A stretch of 64,000 nucleotides of DNA, taken from the NCBI GenBank assembly GCA_016715075.1, contig JADKBK010000001.1, positions 124,001 through 188,000 of the forward strand. Reading direction: 5' to 3'. This stretch comes from Bacteroidales bacterium. GTDB lineage: Bacteria; Bacteroidota; Bacteroidia; Bacteroidales; VadinHA17. The number at the start of each line of letters is the position of its first letter. Position 1 is the first letter of the stretch. Shown here in pieces: positions 62,061-64,000 of the stretch. Made by a program: the position numbers and the translations under genes. Below the pieces are notes generated by a model, which was given only the letters and a program-made list of their open reading frames with translations, did no database searches and was not told where the DNA came from.

Positions 62061-62150
62061 CCTCTCCCCAACCCCTCTCCCAGGTGAGAGGGGCAAAAAA
62101 ATATTGTATTTTCTCCCCTTCTCCACCGGGAGAAGGGGGCGGGGGATGAG
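62061..62150. repeat. GC-rich inverted repeat, CCTCACCCC family copy 3
   Basis: CCCCTCTC-CCAGGT-GAGAGGGG (62072-62093) and CCCCTTCTCC-ACC-GGGAGAAGGGG (about 62115-62138), related to copies at 16189 and 21457. It lies between the eno terminator and the ncRNA promoter. Confidence 0.8.
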
Positions 62151-62232
62151 GTATTGCCTTTCTTCCCGTCGTTATTAACAATTGTTAATATCTTCTGTTT
62201 AAACAGGGTTTATATTAACGACCAACATTCTA

Positions 62233-62262
62233 TTGTTTTTTGCATTTCCTGGTTTAAATTTG
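62233..62262 (+). promoter_or_regulatory. Promoter of the unidentified non-coding transcript
   Basis: TTG at 62233-62235, 19-bp spacer, TAAATTTG at 62255-62262. It has an exact -7 box and ideal spacing. Predicted transcription start near 62269. The best promoter match in the window. Confidence 0.8.
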
Positions 62263-62268
62263 ATTCAT

Positions 62269-62760
62269 CAGGTGAGCGATAAAAGGCTGCTCCAAAGATG
62301 CGGAAGCGGAAAAGGTTACTTAAATGAAACACTATCAGCTTCATCCAGACCTTCGGGTCTGCACATCAGAAGAGCCGGAGTACGGACTAAAGGACCAAAC
62401 GTTCAATATGTCCGCCAGATCAGCGAAGACCGGAAACGTTCTTTCAGAGATTGAGTCACAGGGCTTCGGAAAATGAAAGGCTTCGGCCCCGGGTTTTCTG
62501 AAACTGATGTCATCTCCTTCGGGAAATGTGCAACAGCGCCTGAAAGACACTTCGTCCCGGAATCCCGATTTATCGGAAGAAAGGACAGCCGGAAGGTTCT
62601 GCCGTAACAGGCAAAGCCCGAAAGCCATGGGTTGCAAAAAAATGATCATGTATCAAAATATGCAGCCGGCCAGAATAACAGTAATCTGACTCCGTAAACA
62701 ACCTCGGTTGCAAGCGGTGGATGGGAACTACTCCTAGCGAATAGTTCCCATTATTGTTTT
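62269..62760 (+). ncRNA. Unidentified structured non-coding RNA of about 490 nt
   Basis: It is bounded by the promoter at 62233-62262 and a 9-bp terminator stem TGGGAACTA/TAGTTCCCA (62722-62750) followed by TTATTGTTTT. It contains many hairpins: CAGACC-UUCG-GGUCUG (62346-62361), UUUCAGA/UCUGAAA (62442-62448 / 62497-62503), UCC-UUCG-GGA (62515-62524), GCCUG/CAGGC (62538 / 62608) enclosing GUCC/GGAC and CCGAU-UU-AUCGG (62565-62576), and GGCUGC (62285) / GCAGCC (62662) as a possible closing stem. Short plus-strand frames (62233-62454, 62507-62689) and a 102-codon minus frame show no recognisable protein. No RNase P, tmRNA or SRP signature was found. Identity unknown. Confidence 0.6.
62722..62760 (+). 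terminator. Terminator of the unidentified ncRNA
   Basis: TGGGAACTA (62722-62730), 11-base loop, TAGTTCCCA (62742-62750), then TTATTGTTTT. Perfect 9-bp stem. Confidence 0.75.
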
Positions 62761-62771
62761 ATCCCTTGCCT

Positions 62772-62898
62772 CATCTCTTAAAAAATCCTTTGCGTACTTC
62801 GTGATACCCTTTGTGTACTTAGTGCTTTCCTTAGTGTTCTTCGTGTTTAATTCTAAATCATTGAAACACATAGAATCACAAAGTACCTCACAAAGGAA
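62772..62898. repeat. CTTTGTG/CACAAAG dispersed repeat words
   Basis: TCCTTTGCGTACTTCGTGATACC, CCTTTGTGTACTTAGTGC, TTAGTGTTCTTCGTG on the left and CACAAAGTACCTCACAAAGG on the right. Related words are at 3305-3352 and 63130-63220. Confidence 0.55.
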
Positions 62899-62905
62899 CC
62901 CCACT

Positions 62906-63061
62906 GCTGGCGCGGATTTGCAATCCGTGCCAATACTAATCTCTCAAATACCTTGTTGTTAAATATATACAAAACATAGACAATTAGTTAGTGGCATTGT
63001 TTGGTAAAAAATGTGCATTGTATGATGTTTTTTTTGGCACGGATTGCAAATCCGCGCCAGC
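62906..63061. mobile_element. MITE-like 156-bp element with perfect 26-bp terminal inverted repeats
   Basis: Left end GCTGGCGCGGATTTGCAATC plus CGTGCC (62906-62931), right end its exact reverse complement (63036-63061), with 104 bp of AT-rich interior and no gene. No transposase in the window; a target duplication is not evident. Compatible with a MITE, or a REP/IS200-type palindrome pair. Confidence 0.6.
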
Positions 63062-63129
63062 GGGCCTTTTTTCCCGATTACAAAATGTCAAAGAACTATA
63101 TAAAATAAAAAAAAGGAGAAACATTTAAC

Positions 63130-63264
63130 GAAATAACTTTGTGTTTATTCTTAATTCATTTAAACACAAAGGAACACGAAGGTCCCGATAGCAATCAGTA
63201 TAACAAAGGTCCACAAAGGCAAAAATTGAATATCTTTACCTGTCACCATATTTATATATCTGGA
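63130..63264. repeat. Upstream region of the UbiD gene with ACAAAGG repeat words
   Basis: AACTTTGTGTTTATTC, AACACAAAGGAACACGAAGG and AAAGGTCCACAAAGG words, plus a single TCCCGATA. A TATCTTTA at about 63230 is a weak -7 box for the next gene. Confidence 0.4.
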
Positions 63265-64000
63265 ATGGCATATGCAGGACTGGCCGGTTTTATTGATGAA
63301 CTGGCAAAAAGAGATGAGCTAAGCAGAATAACAGATTATGTTAATCCGGAACTTGAGATAACAGAAATTACCGATCGTATATCCAAAGCCGGAGGTAAAG
63401 CCCTGTTGTTTGAAAACACTGGAACCGGTTTCCCCCTTCTTATTAATGCATATGGTTCCGAAAAACGAATGGCTTTGGCCATAGGAAGAAGTGATCTTGA
63501 TGATGCAGGAAGGGAGATTAATGAGCTCTTTGCAGGCTTATCAGATACTGGTGGAACAATATTTAAAAAACTCTCTTCCTTGCCAGCTCTTATAAAGCTT
63601 GCGGGTTATATGCCATCCAGAAGCAGGCGAAGAGGAATTTGTCAGCAGGTAATCCATAAAAATCCTGACACAGGGATACTTCCTGTCCTGAAATGCTGGC
63701 CTTATGACGGAGGACGTTTTATAACTCTCCCGGTGGTTCATACAATTCATCCGGATACGGGAAAGATAAACGCAGGCATGTACAGGATGCAGATTCTTGA
63801 CAGGAGTACTACAGCAATGCACTGGCAGCGCCATAAGACCGGTGCATCTCATTTTGAAGCATGGAGGAAGAAGGGTGAAATAATGCCTGTCTCAGTCTCC
63901 CTCGGTGGCGACCCTGTTTATGCATATTCTGCAACTGCACCTCTTCCGGATGGGATAGATGAATTTATCCTTGCCGGATTTCTCAGGAAGAAACGGGTAA
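63265..64000 (+). CDS. UbiD-family (prenylated-FMN) decarboxylase, 3' partial
   Basis: 245 codons visible, no stop before the window end; start ATG at 63265. The opening LAGFIDELAKRDELSRITDYVNPELEITEITDRISK, then GGKALLFENTGTGFPLLINAYG and the SRRRGICQQVI, INAGMYRMQILDRSTTAMHWQRHKTGA segments are typical UbiD (4-hydroxy-3-polyprenylbenzoate decarboxylase-type). It depends on prenylated FMN made by UbiX. It may serve menaquinone-like or aromatic-acid metabolism. Confidence 0.9.
   Translation, partial: MAYAGLAGFIDELAKRDELSRITDYVNPELEITEITDRISKAGGKALLFENTGTGFPLLINAYGSEKRMALAIGRSDLDDAGREINELFAGLSDTGGTIFKKLSSLPALIKLAGYMPSRSRRRGICQQVIHKNPDTGILPVLKCWPYDGGRFITLPVVHTIHPDTGKINAGMYRMQILDRSTTAMHWQRHKTGASHFEAWRKKGEIMPVSVSLGGDPVYAYSATAPLPDGIDEFILAGFLRKKRV

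Noticed and set aside
62341..62649. 102-codon minus-strand frame (and plus frames 62233-62454, 62507-62689)
   Set aside because: They overlap the hairpin-rich transcript on the strand with promoter and terminator, have no recognisable domain, and the minus frame is antisense; kept only as a caveat.
62269..62760. RNase P RNA, tmRNA or SRP RNA as identity of the structured transcript
   Set aside because: No GAGGAAAGUCC core for RNase P, no CCA-ending tRNA-like domain or tag frame for tmRNA, no GGAAGGAAGC-type SRP loop.

Overview
The window comes from a Bacteroidota (Bacteroidales-like) chromosome. The evidence is: promoters of the TTG-N19/21-TAnnTTTG type; an almost complete lack of Shine-Dalgarno sites; a SusC-like TonB receptor with a CarboxypepD_reg-like N-terminus; a gliding-motility/T9SS type-B C-terminal domain; the str-S10-spc-alpha order rpsL-rpsG-fusA-rpsJ without tuf; and a second, degenerate EF-G. 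Many intergenic repeat families and four single-base frameshifts in otherwise well conserved genes suggest a metagenome-assembled or long-read genome of an environmental member.

Layout. 1-6.4 kb: polysaccharide-degradation genes (a TIM-barrel-like protein cut by the window edge, a secreted parallel beta-helix protein, a GH38-type alpha-mannosidase). 6.4-9.4 kb (minus): OlsA/GlsA-type acyltransferase, QueG-like Fe-S protein, PH-like membrane protein, secreted esterase. 9.4-16.1 kb (minus): a complete tryptophan operon trpEGDCFBA. It is preceded by a previously unlisted 19-residue leader peptide with two Trp codons and a terminator hairpin, i.e. ribosome-mediated attenuation. 16.2-18 kb: lipoprotein, O6-alkylguanine methyltransferase, a 257-bp octanucleotide microsatellite, a DUF3052-like protein. 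18.1-22.4 kb: TPP riboswitch, thiamine TonB receptor, PnuT (frameshifted and carrying a repeat insertion) and thiamine pyrophosphokinase, a thiamine salvage operon. 22.5-33.2 kb: LuxR-type membrane regulator with a palindrome array upstream, membrane protein, DUF4412 protein, UvrD-like helicase, rhamnose symporter and mutarotase, type-B sorted PKD protein, DUF1761, D-threonine aldolase-like enzyme, RidA. 33.4-40 kb: TetR regulator, TolC, membrane-fusion lipoprotein, RND pump (the last two each with one frameshift) and a small PII-like PG0541 protein, a complete tripartite efflux operon.

40.2-42.3 kb (minus): an EF-G paralogue (EF-G2 type) whose G-domain lacks the catalytic His and the NKxD Lys. 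It is divergent from 42.7-60.6 kb (plus), the translation and secretion superoperon of 31 genes from rpsL to rplQ including canonical fusA, secY, map, infA and rpoA. Enolase follows (60.7-62.0 kb).

The last 2 kb hold a promoter- and terminator-bounded, hairpin-rich, non-coding unit of about 490 nt that I cannot assign to any known RNA. It is the best candidate for something undescribed. After it come a 156-bp MITE-like inverted repeat and the start of a UbiD-family decarboxylase running off the window.
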